From contig JBHGNT010000002.1 of the NCBI GenBank assembly GCA_043228905.1, positions 26,412,001-26,476,000 of the forward strand: DNA of 64,000 bases, given 5' to 3'. Numbering within the stretch: the stretch's first letter is position 1; each line of letters opens with the position of its first letter. This DNA is from Azolla caroliniana. Lineage: Eukaryota > Polypodiophyta. A model generated the notes under the pieces. It did not search any database. It saw nothing but the letters and a program-made list of their open reading frames with translations, and was not told the origin of the DNA. The position numbers and the translations under genes are program-made. Of the stretch, positions 12,906 to 23,853 are shown one piece after another.

Positions 12906-14075
12906 CATTGCCTCGACATCGGCCATATGGTTTGTTGCACCCATTGCCCATTCCAGATGGTCCGTGGAAATCCATTTCTATCGATTTCATCACAGATCTC
13001 CCATCTTCCCAAGGCTATGATGCAATTCTTACAGTGGTGGATCGCTTTACGAAAATGGCACATTTTCTTCCATGTAGAAAAACTTTTACTAGTCAAGAAT
13101 TGACAAGTCTTGTTATGCGAGAAGTTTTCAAGCACCATGGCCTTCCAAATGAAATCATTAGTGATCGTGGACCACAATTTATTGCAACTTACTTGAGAGC
13201 CTTGGAATTTCTCGTAAACTATCTTCAAGCTACCATCCTCAAACCGATGGGCAAACGGAATGCACAAATCAAACATTAGAACAATATCTCCATTGCTTTA
13301 TCAACTATCAACAAGATGATTGGATGGATTTCTTACATATTGCAGAATTTGCTTACAATAATTCAATCCATTCTTCTACGGGATTCACTCCGTTCTTTGC
13401 AAACACAGGATATGATCCTCGATGGATGATGTTCGAATGTCCAAAAGTCTCAAAAAATCCCACGGTCAAAGATCGTCTAGAAAAACTCAAAGAAATTCAA
13501 ACCAATCTTTCTCACAATTTGCTTCATGCTCAAGCCAAGTACAAGAAGGTGGCGGATAAACATCGCTTAGATTCTTCACTTGAAGACCCTAAGTTTAAAG
13601 TTGGTGATCGTGTCTGGTTATTGTATCGTAATGTGAAAACTACTCGACCAAGTGCCAAATTGGATTTCCAACGTCTAGGTCCATTTGTAATCTCTCATCA
13701 AGTCAACGATGTTGCATTTCATCTGGACCTACCTTCACATATGCGTCTTCATCCAGTATTTCATGTTTCATTATTAGAACCATGGACATCAAGTTCTATT
13801 CCAAATCAGGTTATCCCACCACCACCTCCGGTTCAACTTGCTGAAGGACCTGAATATGAAGTAGAAGCTATTTTGGACTCTAAGGTCATCCGCAATAAGT
13901 TATATTATCTAGTAGATTGGCTGGGATACACGCCCGCGGATCATACATGGGAACCTGCAACGAACGTCACTAATGCCTTTGAACTTATACAAGAGTTTCA
14001 TCTTCGTTATCCCCATAAACCAAAACCTAGTTCATGCATTGCGACTCATGGAACTCGTCGTCAAAGGAGGAGATA
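12906..14075 (+). pseudogene. Gypsy A integrase core, GPY/F region and chromodomain
   Basis: The zinc-binding HHCC region is missing. The catalytic core begins at RHRPYGLLHPLPIPDGPW and shows SISIDFITDLPSSQGYDAIL and LPNEIISDRGPQF, two of the D-D-E acidic positions. A frameshift near 13280 moves to the frame with MDFLHIAEFAYNNSIHSSTG. The C-terminus carries FKVGDRVWLLYRNVKT, the GPFVI segment, and a chromodomain (EYEVEAILDSKVIRNKLYYL, then VDWLGYTPADHTWEPATNV) thought to guide integration through histone marks. The reading frame ends 5 bp before the right LTR in a purine-rich tract (aaaggaggagat). Confidence 0.87.
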
Positions 14076-14466
14076 AGGTTTGAACTTGTGACCTTCAAAC
14101 AATGGTCTTACACTTCAACAATTGCACCAACTCATTTTCATTAATAAATACATTTTCATATTATTATTATTCAAGAACTGTAGAGCACTAGACACATTAA
14201 ATGACCGCCAAATGGCATGCACCCTGTACGCCAAGTGGCGCACAACATGTATGCCAAATGGCGATCATGCACATTCTGATGTATAGTATATAAGTCGAGG
14301 ATCTGCTTAGTGTTGAACCATTCCGGTTCAACACCAGTCTTCAACAACCTTGTAATCTCGGTTTTCGGTAATAGAAATTCTTGTATTTTTGTCTTGTAAA
14401 CGTCTTCTCGTTTGTTATTATCTTCTTTTCTAAATCGACCTTGTCTTCGAAGCTTGGGTCACGACA
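14075..14466 (+). repeat. Gypsy A 3' LTR (5' edge trimmed)
   Basis: Matches 9582-9958 but lacks the first 20 bp of the LTR. It carries an extra ~19 bp around 14140-14160, a 3-bp loss (ttcc) and scattered substitutions. Ends CACGACA. Confidence 0.85.
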
Positions 14467-14471
14467 ACGCC

Positions 14472-15657
14472 CCTGTATTTCACCTCCGTACTCAAAAGAG
14501 CGACGGTAGGTTGCTTCTTGCTACTCCCGAAATCGCTCCGCTGCCGAGGGAGAAGACAAATCCGGAGGTCGATCGTCGATCAGCTTTGTAGCCAGCCCAA
14601 TCCGCGTCCATGTATCCTTCGAGTCGTATTGGTGTGACTGATTTGTAGAGAATGTTGTAATCCATTGTTCTGCTCACATATCGTAATACTTGCTTAGCGC
14701 AATCGAAATGGATATCTCGGGAGTTTGCATGAATTGGCTAAGGAGTCCGACCAGATAGCTAAGGTCAGGTCGTGTGATCGTGAGATAGATGAGACTCCCG
14801 ATCAGTTGTCGATATTGAGTCGGATCGCACTCGTTTGTGCCGGAGTCGGCATCTAGTTTGAGGTTTCTATCGAGAGGCGTAGCGATCGATTTGCACTCCA
14901 TCATCCCAAACTTGTATAACAAGTTGAGAATGTAGTGCCGTTGAGAGATCATAATGCCGACCGGATTCCGAATCACCTCGATGCCTAGGAAGTAGTGTAG
15001 CTCCTTCATGTCCGTCATCTCGAATTTGTTGGAGAGGAGGGACTTCACCTTGTTGATGTCAACTAAATGCTCACCTCCAATAACGAGATCTTCCACGTAT
15101 AGAATGATAACAATTGGGCTTTTAGACTCGTTTCATACATAGAGGGAGTTGTCGGATTTCGACATTCGAAAGCCGATTTGATGAAGATATTGTGTAATCT
15201 TTGAATGCCAAGCACGTGGTGCTTGCTTGAGGCCGTAGAGAGGGTTCTTGAGTTGACACACAACTTTCAGATGGAGGTTGGATTCGAAGTCGGGTGGTTG
15301 AACCATGTACACCTCCTCTTCCAATTCACCTTGAAGAAAGACGTTCTTTACGTCCATTTGGTGGAGGTGTCACCCTTTCACCATTGCAAGTGCGATCACG
15401 GTCCGCATAGTCGTCATCTTTGCCACCGGGGCAAAGGTCTCTTCGTAGTCAACTCCATGTGTTTGCGCGTATCCTTTCGCTATGAGTCGAGCTTTGTAGC
15501 AATTGACGGAGCCATCAACATTATACTTCACCTTGTAGATCCATCAACAACCTATCGCCTCTCTTGTGCGGTGAGTGGGGAACGACATCCCATGTGTCGT
15601 TCTTGGGTAGTGCATGCATCTCCTCGTTCATTGCTTTGATCCATCGCGGGTCCATTG
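14472..15657 (-). pseudogene. Copia A reverse transcriptase and RNase H N-terminus
   Basis: Copia RT is read in several frames on the minus strand. It starts with AMDPRWIKAMNEEMHALPKN and NDTWDVVP near 15655-15590. [60 protein letters not shown] and YRQLIGSLIYLTITRPDLSY follow. The catalytic YVDD reads YVED near 15090, which would inactivate polymerisation. RNase H begins GYMDADWAGYKADRRSTSGF before gypsy A breaks it at 14467. Stops and frameshifts are frequent. Confidence 0.88.
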
Positions 15658-15660
15658 CGG

Positions 15661-16227
15661 TGTCGTGAAGAAAACCGGCCAGAAGCGGAATCGGCAAAGC
15701 AAGGCGCATGACCCGGCCCTACACCCTTCCACATCAATTAATACCTTGTACATAACTAGGAGTAGGACGGTGGGTGCAAATAGACTAGATGTGACGCATT
15801 GAATGTCTAGGAAATCGAAGAGTATCTCTATCCAAAAGGACAGAGAATATATTGATGAAAACGAGGGTGCAACGGCCGGCCTCGACGGCCTATAAAAGGG
15901 AAGTAAGAAGGTTCACCAAAGGGATCACGTTTTAGGAGTGAGGACGAAGTGCTGTTGGACTGGGACCGAGAGCTCTCCTCCATCGTTCGTCATTCTCTGG
16001 AGGATTACAGACTGAGTTGCCCCTGCTTCGTGGACAACCCGTGTGCTTCCGATAGAGGCTCGCCGCTCCATAGTGCAGTCGGGGCTGTATGCGTGCGTGA
16101 GCATCGTGTGTGTGTCTATGTTCGCCTGAGTTGGGTCCGTTGCCGGCTTGCCGATTGTAATCGTTATTGATTTTGTAATTAAGATTTTGTTCTCTCTCTC
16201 TTCCTCCCTTTGTGTTTCTGCAAGCTG

Positions 16228-16259
<32 letters not shown>

Positions 16260-16335
16260 TCTTCCTCACACTCCTTGGTTCAAGGCCCCTGCGGTTCCAC
16301 CTCTTTCTGCATGAGAAGAGTGTACCAATCCGACA
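15661..16335 (+). mobile_element. Solo LTR related to the gag-only element family
   Basis: 675 bp, TGTCGTGAAGAAAACC...ATCCGACA, interrupting copia A between integrase (ends ETFSKAD) and RT (starts AMDPRW). Its start, a TATA-like CCTATAAAAGGG near 15890, a CT microsatellite (16230-16260) and the end CAAGGCCCCTGCGGTTCCACC match the organisation of the LTRs at 43090-43742 (+) and 30206-30945 (-). No internal region is present and the target duplication is unclear. Confidence 0.72.
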
Positions 16336-17629
16336 TCAGCTTTGGAAAAGGTTTCCGGCTCCCGTATTGTTGCGACCTTCATCATAAAGGCGTAATGGTA
16401 TGCCATATACTCATCGTAACCGAAGCGGCTTACAGGGTTCTTTTCACGGGTGGATCGGTGTAGCTTCTTGTTTGCGGATTCTAAGGCTTTCTTCACTCCA
16501 TTTGTTTGGATGTCAAGGCCTTTGAACTCACTATCGAGGGAGTGAGTCGATTCGTTGCCATCGAAATGAGCATCTTCATACTTCGGCATTTTGGCATTCC
16601 CTTTGTCCAACTTCGGACTTGCTCGAGATGTGCTTTGATCGCTCAAAGGCTCTTGTGGTCCGCTTAGTCGGGTCATGATCGGACTTTCTTCGAACATGCG
16701 CGTAAGCCGATCTTCATCCTCTATCTCTTGTTCGGCGTATTTCGGGTCGAGCAGAATTGGAGTCGAAGTTGTCTCTGGTGCGTACCAGGATGCGAACTCA
16801 TCAAAAACGACGTCTCGACTTACTCGAGATTTTCGAGTTGAGGGGTTGTAGCACTTGTACCCCGTTTGCTCCAGTGGGTATCCTACGAGGATACATTTCT
16901 CCGACTTCGGGTCAAGCTTTTGACGCTTCTCATCGGGGATGTGCACGTACGCAATGGAGCCGTATATCCGAACATGCAATAGGTCTGGCTTCTTTCCGAA
17001 GAACTTCTCGTGCGGAGTAAGTTCGTGCACACCCGATGTCGTACACCGATTCATGAGATAGATGGGCGTGTTAGTTGTTTCGGCCCAATACGATTTCGGC
17101 ATGTGCTTTTCGTTAAGCATAGCTCGTGCCACTTCGAGGATGTGCCGATTCTTGCGTTCGGCCACTCCGTTTTGTTGTGGTGTATGTCGACACGAAAACT
17201 CTTGCCGTATTCCTTCTTTTCGTAGAAACACCGAAAATTCGTCGGAGAAGTACTCCTTGCCTCCATCTAACCGAAGACATCGTACATGTCGGCTTGTGGC
17301 TTTCTCGACTTCATTCTTAAATTTTTGGAAGTGTCCGAACACTTCGCTCTTTTGTCGCATTGGGTAGATCCAAGTGTGTGCCTAGAGAAGTCGTCGATGA
17401 AGGTTACGTAGTATCAGAATCCGCCAAATGTCACTGTTTCAGCCGGACCCCATACATCGGAATGAATTACATTGAGTACGGCTTTGCTCAAGTTCCGCTC
17501 CTTCGGAAATGGGTGTCGATGGTGCTTGCCGAATTGGCAAGCGGCACACACGCCTTCAATCTCTTTCACCGTGAATGTCGGGAGCTCGATGACGACTCCT
17601 TTCGATTGCATTGCCTTGAGCTTTTGGAG
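16336..17629 (-). pseudogene. Copia A GAG-pre-integrase and integrase
   Basis: From the gypsy B junction the minus strand gives the pre-integrase zinc segment (GVCAACQFGKHHRHPFPKER), then HSDVWGPAETVTFGGF. A TGA or frameshift region near 17414-17360 follows. The integrase core has CLRLDGGKEYFSDEF and the typical HTPQQNGVAERKNRHILEVA with catalytic Glu. After it come HVRIYGSIAYVHIPDEKRQK, the Ser/Asp-rich linker, and RFGYDEYMAYHYAF leading to RT. The 16266-17360 stretch is open for 364 codons, so this part decayed little. It ends at ETFSKAD, where the solo LTR was inserted. Confidence 0.9.
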
Positions 17630-17634
17630 GTTGA

Positions 17635-18105
17635 TGTTAAGAGTCTATTACTAATCAATAGACCAAATCAAGTAAAAAGGAAGAAAATAGGTTGGATAGA
17701 AGAACCCGTTCCACCCGACCACCCCCGAGCTATGATCTAGACATAGCCAACCTACCACCGACGTCCCATACCGCCGGATATTAGGATGACTAATACCTTG
17801 GAAGAGATAAACACGATCGTTGAGACGAAAGCCTAGCCCGCACCACCGGTGTCTACGACAGCAGCCTTCCGACGTGATTCCTATGAGGGTAGCTAAGCCT
17901 CATATTTATACCTTTTCCTAGGCCCCTTGAATAGATGTGCCTTTCTAAAAGGCTCTCTATTCATTGGTTGTCTAAATCATGATAGTGCATGCACATATCA
18001 TTCATTCTATCCAATCATTAGTCCCCTTTTTAATAATAGTGAACATACCCTTCACTAATGTAAATATTAGTGACCTACCCTCACCAACGTTATGTGTACA
18101 TAACA
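17635..18105 (-). repeat. Gypsy B 3' LTR
   Basis: 471 bp, TGTTAAGAG...ACATAACA. About three substitutions relative to 24272-24742 (near 17691, 17874 and 18089). Confidence 0.95.
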
Positions 18106-18120
18106 TACTCCCCTACTTCA
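18106..18120 (-). promoter_or_regulatory. Gypsy B polypurine tract
   Basis: Minus strand TGAAGTAGGGGAGTA directly abuts the 3' LTR, the expected site for plus-strand priming of reverse transcription. Confidence 0.8.
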
Positions 18121-18592
18121 AAAGATTGCACTCTTGCAATATAAAGTGAGGAAATTGTGCCTTAAGCGAATGCTCGTGTTCCCATGTGGCATCATCAATA
18201 GGTTTATCCATCCATTTGATCTTGAATAGCCGAATCTCTTTAGAACGTAAACGTTTAGTACGAGAATCAAGAATTCGTTCAGGAACATGAGGTTTGTAAG
18301 AAAAATCCTCTAATGTTACAAGATCTTGGATTGTGATGGTGTTATCACCAGAGCCTAAAAATGGTTTTAGACGACTGACGTGAAAAACAGGATGAATACC
18401 AACGTTACGAGGTAAGGCAAGGTGATAAGCAGATGACCCAACTCGCTTAAGGATTTCAAATGGGCCACAATATCGTGGGGCTAACTTAGCGCACTTGCCC
18501 GTAGATAATGACGTAGAATCAGTCGGGACACGCAAAAAAACTTTTTGACCAATAGTAAATGCACGAGGACGTCTATCCTGATCAGCATAAAA
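18113..18592 (-). pseudogene. Gypsy B integrase C-terminus and chromodomain
   Basis: This continues pol in the same frame after a TGA at about 18590. The segment LAPRYCGPFEILKRVGSSAY is the GPY/F module, then HPVFHVSRLKPFLG. The chromodomain-like end reads ERILDSRTKRLRSKEIRLFK and IKWMDKPIDDATWEHEHSL, running to the stop at 18113, next to the polypurine tract. The interrupting TGA follows QDRA, where an Arg codon (CGA) is likely ancestral; this is an inference. Without this module the integrase would lack its chromatin-targeting tail. Confidence 0.85.
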
Positions 18593-20992
18593 TCAAGCAC
18601 GATCTTGAGTTGTCTTGACATTTTCTTTGGCAATATGCAACATTTGGTTCATGTCTTGCAAAAAATTGCGTGTACTGTCTAATGTATCACGATGAATCGT
18701 GACATCAACTGGGGCACGTGGCTGAAAACCATACATCAACATAAAAGGACTATATCCAGTGGATGTATGTTTAGAGCTATTATAGGCAAATTCGAAGATA
18801 GGAAGGTATTGCTCCCACTTAGAAGGGGTTTTTGCTACATAAGCTCGAAGCATGTCCTCAATAATTTGATTAACTCGTTCAGTTTGTCCATCAGACTGAG
18901 GATGATCTGCGGAACTCATGCTCAACGTAGTTTCTAGTTTCTTAAATACCTGAGTCCAAAAGTCACTAGTAAACTTGGAATCTCGATCACTAACAATATC
19001 CATCGGTAATCCATAAAAACGAAATAACTCATCAACAAATTGATAAGCCAACTGTTGAGCGGTTACCGTGGTTTTTGTAGGAATAAATCTAGCTAATTTT
19101 GTTAGCCTGTCAACGACAACCCATATGGCATCATGACCCCTCTGTGTACGAGGTAAACTAACAATAAAATCCATCGAGATACTTTCCCATTTATTGTTGG
19201 GAATATCTAAGGGATGTAAAAGACCAGCAGCTTTAAGTCGTTCCGACTTATTAATCTGACATTGTAAGCATTGAGTTACGTATTTATGCACGTCAGAGCG
19301 CATCTTAGGCCAGAAAAAAGTACACGAGATGAGAACGAGTGTGCGTTGTATTCCAGGATGACCAGCAGATGGTGCATCATGACATTCATGAAAAATTTTC
19401 TGTTTAACATTTGGTAAATCTGGAACACAGACCTTTCCACTACGGTAGAGCAAACCGTTTGTAATGTGAAAGGTCGCCTTCGAGGGTAGGGTGCTAGTAT
19501 CGGCATCTAAACCAGATTCGGCTTTCGTCCAGTATTTTGAGAAATAACTGTCATCAAGGTATTTCCCTCGAAGGTGATCTAAAAGATCAGATTTTATTTC
19601 CGTGAAGCTAAGCATGTTAACTTCTTTAATGCGACTAAGAGCATCAGCAACGGTGTTCATAGAACCCTTGCGATATCGTATGGAAAAATCAAAATCTTGC
19701 ATAAGGTCAGCCCAACGGCCTTTACGACCAACAAGATCGGGCTGGTCACAAAAATACTTTAATGATTGATGGTCTGTTGTAACCACAAATTTATTTCCAT
19801 AGAGATAGTGCCTCCATGTTTTAAGTGCGTGTATCACCGCAAACAACTCTTTCTCTTGAACCGAATACCGAGATTGAGCAGCATCAAGCTTCTTACTTTC
19901 AAAAGCAATAGGGTGACCACCTTGATAAAGAACGGCACCAATAGCATAATCACTAGCATCGGTTTCAATTGAGAAAGGCTTAGAAGGGTCTGGTAATAGA
20001 AGAGTGGGAGCCTGACACACATGCTCCTTGAGTGTCTCAAATGATTTGTCAAGTTGTTCATTCCATGAAATTGGTTTGACAGACTTACGTGGATGACCTT
20101 TTAAAAGGTCAGTTAATGGCGTAGTCAATTTGGAATAGTTACGAATTGATTTTCGTAAAAATCCAACAAACCCTAAGAATGATCTAAGTTCACGAATATT
20201 ACGAGGAATGGGCCAAAGTTTAACCTTTTCAATACGAGAAGGTTCAATTTCAACGCCCTTTTCTGTAATTAAATGACCTAGGTACACAATAGATTTTTGG
20301 AAGAAGTCACATTTTGAATGTTTTGCATAGAAAGAGTTGTCACGCAACTTTCGCAAAACAAATCGAACATGTTGAACATGATCTTGCAAGGTACGTCTAT
20401 ATATCAAAATATCATCCAAGAAGACGACAACAAAATCACCGAGTTGATCTCGGAAAACATCATTCATCGCTTGTTGGAATGTGGCTGGAGCATTAGTCAA
20501 CCCAAACGGCATGACTAAAAACTCATAATGGCCATAGCGCGTACGAAAAGCGGTTTTAGGAATATCATCCTCGGCGATGCGAATCTGATGATAACCAGTT
20601 CGTAAGTCAATTTTCGTAAAATATCGAGCCCCGTGCAAACGATCAATCAAATCATCGGCACGAGGTAATGGATATGCATTCTTAATTGTCATTTTATTCA
20701 AACGGCGATAATTGATACACATTCGCCACGAACCTTCCTTCTTCTTGACTAATAGAACTGGCGTACCCCAAGGTGATTTAGTATACCTAATGTGGCCCAT
20801 ACTCAAGTATTCCTTAAGTTGTTTAGCGATCTCATCCTCTTCTAATCGACTAAGTCGGTAAGGTGGAATGCTCACAGGAGCAGCCCCAGGGATGAGTTCA
20901 ATTTGATGGTCCACATTACGTTTAGGTGGTAAAGTAAGCGGTAATTCAGTAGGAAACACATCTTGAAAATCCTCTAAAATAGAGTCGAGTAA
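18593..20992 (-). CDS. Gypsy B pol: RT, RNase H, integrase
   Basis: An open frame of about 800 codons. RT: RNVDHQIELIPGAAPVSIPP, KKKEGSWRMCINYRRLNKMT, DLRTGYHQIRIAEDDIPKTA, MPFGLTNAPATFQQAMNDVF and catalytic VVVFLDDILIY. RNase H: PFSIETDASDYAIGAVLYQG and VVTTDHQSLKYF. Integrase: zinc region around HECHDAPSAGHPGIQRT and QCLQCQINKSE, then the core with SISMDFIVSLPRTQRGHDAI, IVSDRDSKFTSDFW and ADHPQSDGQTERVNQ (D-D-E complete). All catalytic residues checked are present. The frame is separated from gag-protease upstream and the chromodomain downstream by single TGA codons. Confidence 0.9.
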   Translation of the reverse strand, partial: LLDSILEDFQDVFPTELPLTLPPKRNVDHQIELIPGAAPVSIPPYRLSRLEEDEIAKQLKEYLSMGHIRYTKSPWGTPVLLVKKKEGSWRMCINYRRLNKMTIKNAYPLPRADDLIDRLHGARYFTKIDLRTGYHQIRIAEDDIPKTAFRTRYGHYEFLVMPFGLTNAPATFQQAMNDVFRDQLGDFVVVFLDDILIYRRTLQDHVQHVRFVLRKLRDNSFYAKHSKCDFFQKSIVYLGHLITEKGVEIEPSRIEKVKLWPIPRNIRELRSFLGFVGFLRKSIRNYSKLTTPLTDLLKGHPRKSVKPISWNEQLDKSFETLKEHVCQAPTLLLPDPSKPFSIETDASDYAIGAVLYQGGHPIAFESKKLDAAQSRYSVQEKELFAVIHALKTWRHYLYGNKFVVTTDHQSLKYFCDQPDLVGRKGRWADLMQDFDFSIRYRKGSMNTVADALSRIKEVNMLSFTEIKSDLLDHLRGKYLDDSYFSKYWTKAESGLDADTSTLPSKATFHITNGLLYRSGKVCVPDLPNVKQKIFHECHDAPSAGHPGIQRTLVLISCTFFWPKMRSDVHKYVTQCLQCQINKSERLKAAGLLHPLDIPNNKWESISMDFIVSLPRTQRGHDAIWVVVDRLTKLARFIPTKTTVTAQQLAYQFVDELFRFYGLPMDIVSDRDSKFTSDFWTQVFKKLETTLSMSSADHPQSDGQTERVNQIIEDMLRAYVAKTPSKWEQYLPIFEFAYNSSKHTSTGYSPFMLMYGFQPRAPVDVTIHRDTLDSTRNFLQDMNQMLHIAKENVKTTQDRA

Positions 20993-22516
20993 TCATTGCT
21001 CAAAATGTGGTAATTGTGTGGCGTCAATATTAAAATAATAAAATTGAACCGCAGGATCAATTACACACGAATAAATTAATGAACTAGAATACTCACTTAA
21101 AGATTTAGAAGACACAAGTGAATGAGAAGGAAGTTTGGAACATTGAATAAAATGTTTACAATTATTAAGTTCAAATGTGATTGAGTGATTAACCCAATCA
21201 ATGGACAAAGAAGGGTTTTTATTAAAAAACCAAGGATATCCTAAAATGACATCTGCGGATTGTAATTTCATAACATGAAAGTCAAGCTTCTCCAAATAAG
21301 TATCTATTTGAATTGGCAGTTGACCAACAATGCCACTGATGTATTGAACGTTTCCATTTGCCATGTGAACTTGATAGATATGATCACTTGCGTTTATGTG
21401 GAGCTCCATTTGCTGCACAAAGTGATCATTAAGAAAATTGTGAGAACTATCGGAATCAAACAAGAAATGTGCTTGTGTTCCATTGATATATCCGACTGCT
21501 CGGAGTAAATCATTAGGTCCAAGTAAATGTGAAGGAAAAGTGCATTGACATAAACTTAAGTGATTGGTATGAACTTCAACAATATCAAAAGACTCACCTG
21601 TGTGACTCGTAGATTTGTCTTGAGGAGGGGTGTTCATTGACTTCCTCTCAAGACGACGACAGGTATCCTTTGTGTGGCCCCGCTTCTTGCAATATGCACA
21701 GAAGAGGTTCGGTTTCTTTGAGTCGCAGTCAAGAGTGTCACTGGATTGCTTACGTTTCCCAATGAACTTGACATTCGGAGTTTTGGCGAACTCAGGTTTA
21801 TTGTGGTCTTTCTTGGAAGTCCTATAGTATCGCAGCACAATGTTGACGGCTTCCTCGAAAGTTGTGGGGTCCTTGTCATGGACAATCCAATGATAATCCC
21901 CATTGGGAATACCATTCAAAAAACAAGCGACAAACCATTTCTCACCCGTAAGTCCCGATTTTTGGATCTGGGTCCGAGCGTGATGCACATAATCCTCGAG
22001 AGAGGTAAATGGCTTACTAGACAATGTGAGCAAGTGTTGCGCTTGTTCGGTTTGAGAAGGTGGCTGCAAGAATTGTTTCTTAAAAACATCAACGAAACCT
22101 TCCCAAGTTGTGGGTAAGTTTTTTGCGGTCCTTAGGCCACGCCACCAAGCAGCAGCTCGGCCACCTAACTCACGACCGACATAACCAATTTTTATTGCAT
22201 CGGGCTTGGGATGAAGCTCAAAGTGAGACTCCCAACGACCAAGCCAAGTGCTAATGGCCTCCTCGGTTCTTTCTTTCTTATCTCCCTTGAAAGGCGTGAC
22301 TACGAAGGAAGGTTCACCTTCTTTCTTGGACTCAATAGTTAATTCTTGGAATTTCTTTTCCAATGCCATATTGGCCTGTCTCATTTCGTCCAATTGATTC
22401 AAGGTAGTAGTGAGCAATTGCTCAATAGTGATCTCAGCTTGTGTGCGAGATGCGGATTGGGGTTGGGAGGTCTCATTTGGAGAGATCGTTCCAACTGCGT
22501 TCAAAACTTGTTCCAT
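20993..22516 (-). CDS. Gypsy B gag-protease (507 codons)
   Basis: Starts MEQVLNAVGTISPNE. Residues ~30-65 are coiled-coil-like. Residues ~85-230 form the retrotransposon gag domain (AISTWLGRWESHFELHPKPD, WWRGLRTAKNLPTTWEGFVD). A zinc knuckle LFCAYCKKRGHTKDTCRRL lies at about 270-288. The aspartic protease domain at ~330-440 reads AHFLFDSDSSHNFLNDHFV, with Asp in place of the invariant Gly of D-S-G, which should abolish or weaken cleavage. The C-terminal ILGYPWFFNKNPSLSIDW is the usual flap/end segment. The frame stops at TGA after LPHFEQ, and pol continues in the same frame with LLDSILEDFQDVFP. Confidence 0.9.
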   Translation of the reverse strand: MEQVLNAVGTISPNETSQPQSASRTQAEITIEQLLTTTLNQLDEMRQANMALEKKFQELTIESKKEGEPSFVVTPFKGDKKERTEEAISTWLGRWESHFELHPKPDAIKIGYVGRELGGRAAAWWRGLRTAKNLPTTWEGFVDVFKKQFLQPPSQTEQAQHLLTLSSKPFTSLEDYVHHARTQIQKSGLTGEKWFVACFLNGIPNGDYHWIVHDKDPTTFEEAVNIVLRYYRTSKKDHNKPEFAKTPNVKFIGKRKQSSDTLDCDSKKPNLFCAYCKKRGHTKDTCRRLERKSMNTPPQDKSTSHTGESFDIVEVHTNHLSLCQCTFPSHLLGPNDLLRAVGYINGTQAHFLFDSDSSHNFLNDHFVQQMELHINASDHIYQVHMANGNVQYISGIVGQLPIQIDTYLEKLDFHVMKLQSADVILGYPWFFNKNPSLSIDWVNHSITFELNNCKHFIQCSKLPSHSLVSSKSLSEYSSSLIYSCVIDPAVQFYYFNIDATQLPHFEQ

Positions 22517-23518
22517 GATGCACGCTGTGGGTATGCAATAAAATAAGGAGGTTCAGAAAATACACAAGCAAAATGAATGCTTGAAATTTTGATTGAAAGA
22601 ACTTTATCCAAGAAAGTATCTCATGTCTTTACCCCTCTAGACATATGAGATGTGATTCGAGATCCGATAACTATGGTAACACTATGGTGTTTTAAAAACC
22701 ATGGGGGAAAACATAGCTAAGATGTATTTCTCGGATCTCTATCTTGAGTAATCATGGCGGCTTCCCGAGGCTCAACCATGGTTCTTACATCAATGAAATT
22801 TCCTAGATAGCCTTATATTAATGCCAACCCATCATGTATTATATGGTCGAGAAAGTGTATTACGTGAAAAAACAAGTGCACTCACAAGTAATATTCTAGT
22901 CTTGCGAGCAATAAGCAAACGTGATGATAAAATGATAAAATAAGGCACTACTCATAAGAGTTAAGTAGTGACGAAAACAAGGGTAAAAAAAAAGAACCCA
23001 TGTGTTACCTACGAAAAAAACAATGTCACAAATAAATGGGAAGTGCAAGGTATGCACTTATACATCCCAATATGATTGTTATAACTTGCACAATTGTGAC
23101 ATAAGCCACAAATTGATACAAGTGATGACGGTGTTGTGCGCAAAGATGTAATACTCAAATCCATGAGTAAAACATCAATAAGGGAACTCATATGGTTTTA
23201 CTCGTTTTCTAAGGCTTGATGATAAGAGTTAAACCTAGATGACCCGTTGAAAAAAAAAATCGTTCAACAAGCCACTCCATACAAAAAAAATAGTCTACAC
23301 GTAAAGGTTACATTAAAAATAAACGATGTAAATACTTTATACATGAAAAGGAAGTGGAAAAAGGAGAGTTAATTGTGGGCCGGTAAATAATAATTACTAG
23401 AAAATCATATAAGTGAAACAATACTTATGAAATTAAAATTTAATTAGAATAATCAACAATTAGGTGTATGGAATCAAACATGCCCTAAGATACGAAACCC
23501 TAGGGTAGTTGACATGCA

Positions 23519-23853
23519 CCTCCTCAAGACCACCACATATCCCTAGAATCGGCCAAGTAATGGCTAATTAAAGAGGAAAGTGGCATAGGTAAGTGACATA
23601 TACCTCGTCAAGGCCATATCATCCCTTAGAATCGGCCAATTGATGGCTAATTAAAAAGGAAAGTGGCATATGTAAGCTACATATACCTTGTCAAGGCCAC
23701 AACATCCCATAGAATCGGCCAATTGATGGCTTAATAGAGAGTAGAGTGGCATAGGTAGGCAACATACACCTCGTCAAGGCCACATCATCCCTTAGAATCG
23801 GCCAAGTGATGGCTCAATAGAGGGGAAGAGTGGTATACTCAACATCATATGCA
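23519..23853 (-). repeat. 83-bp tandem repeat, four copies, in gypsy B leader
   Basis: Units start near 23519, 23605, 23688 and 23771. Each contains cgtcaaggccac-atcatccc, agaatcggccaattgatggc and agtggcatagg. Units 2 and 3 are exactly 83 bp; the first is the most diverged. Confidence 0.85.

Larger units (their letters stand above)
9562..14466 (+). mobile_element. Ty3/gypsy chromovirus A (Tcn1-like), inserted in copia A RNase H
   Basis: LTRs 9562-9958 and 14075-14466 run on the + strand with one-mismatch target duplications (GCGCC at 9557-9561, ACGCC at 14467-14471). The coding order gag, zinc knuckle, protease, RT, partial RNase H, integrase, chromodomain identifies a chromovirus. The gag resembles the PEG10/Sushi-ichi type, as in fungal and non-seed-plant Tcn1-like elements (family assignment is inference). 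A deletion near 12905 removed the end of RNase H and the integrase zinc finger. Several frameshifts and TGA stops make it inactive. No initiator-Met primer site follows the 5' LTR. Confidence 0.88.
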
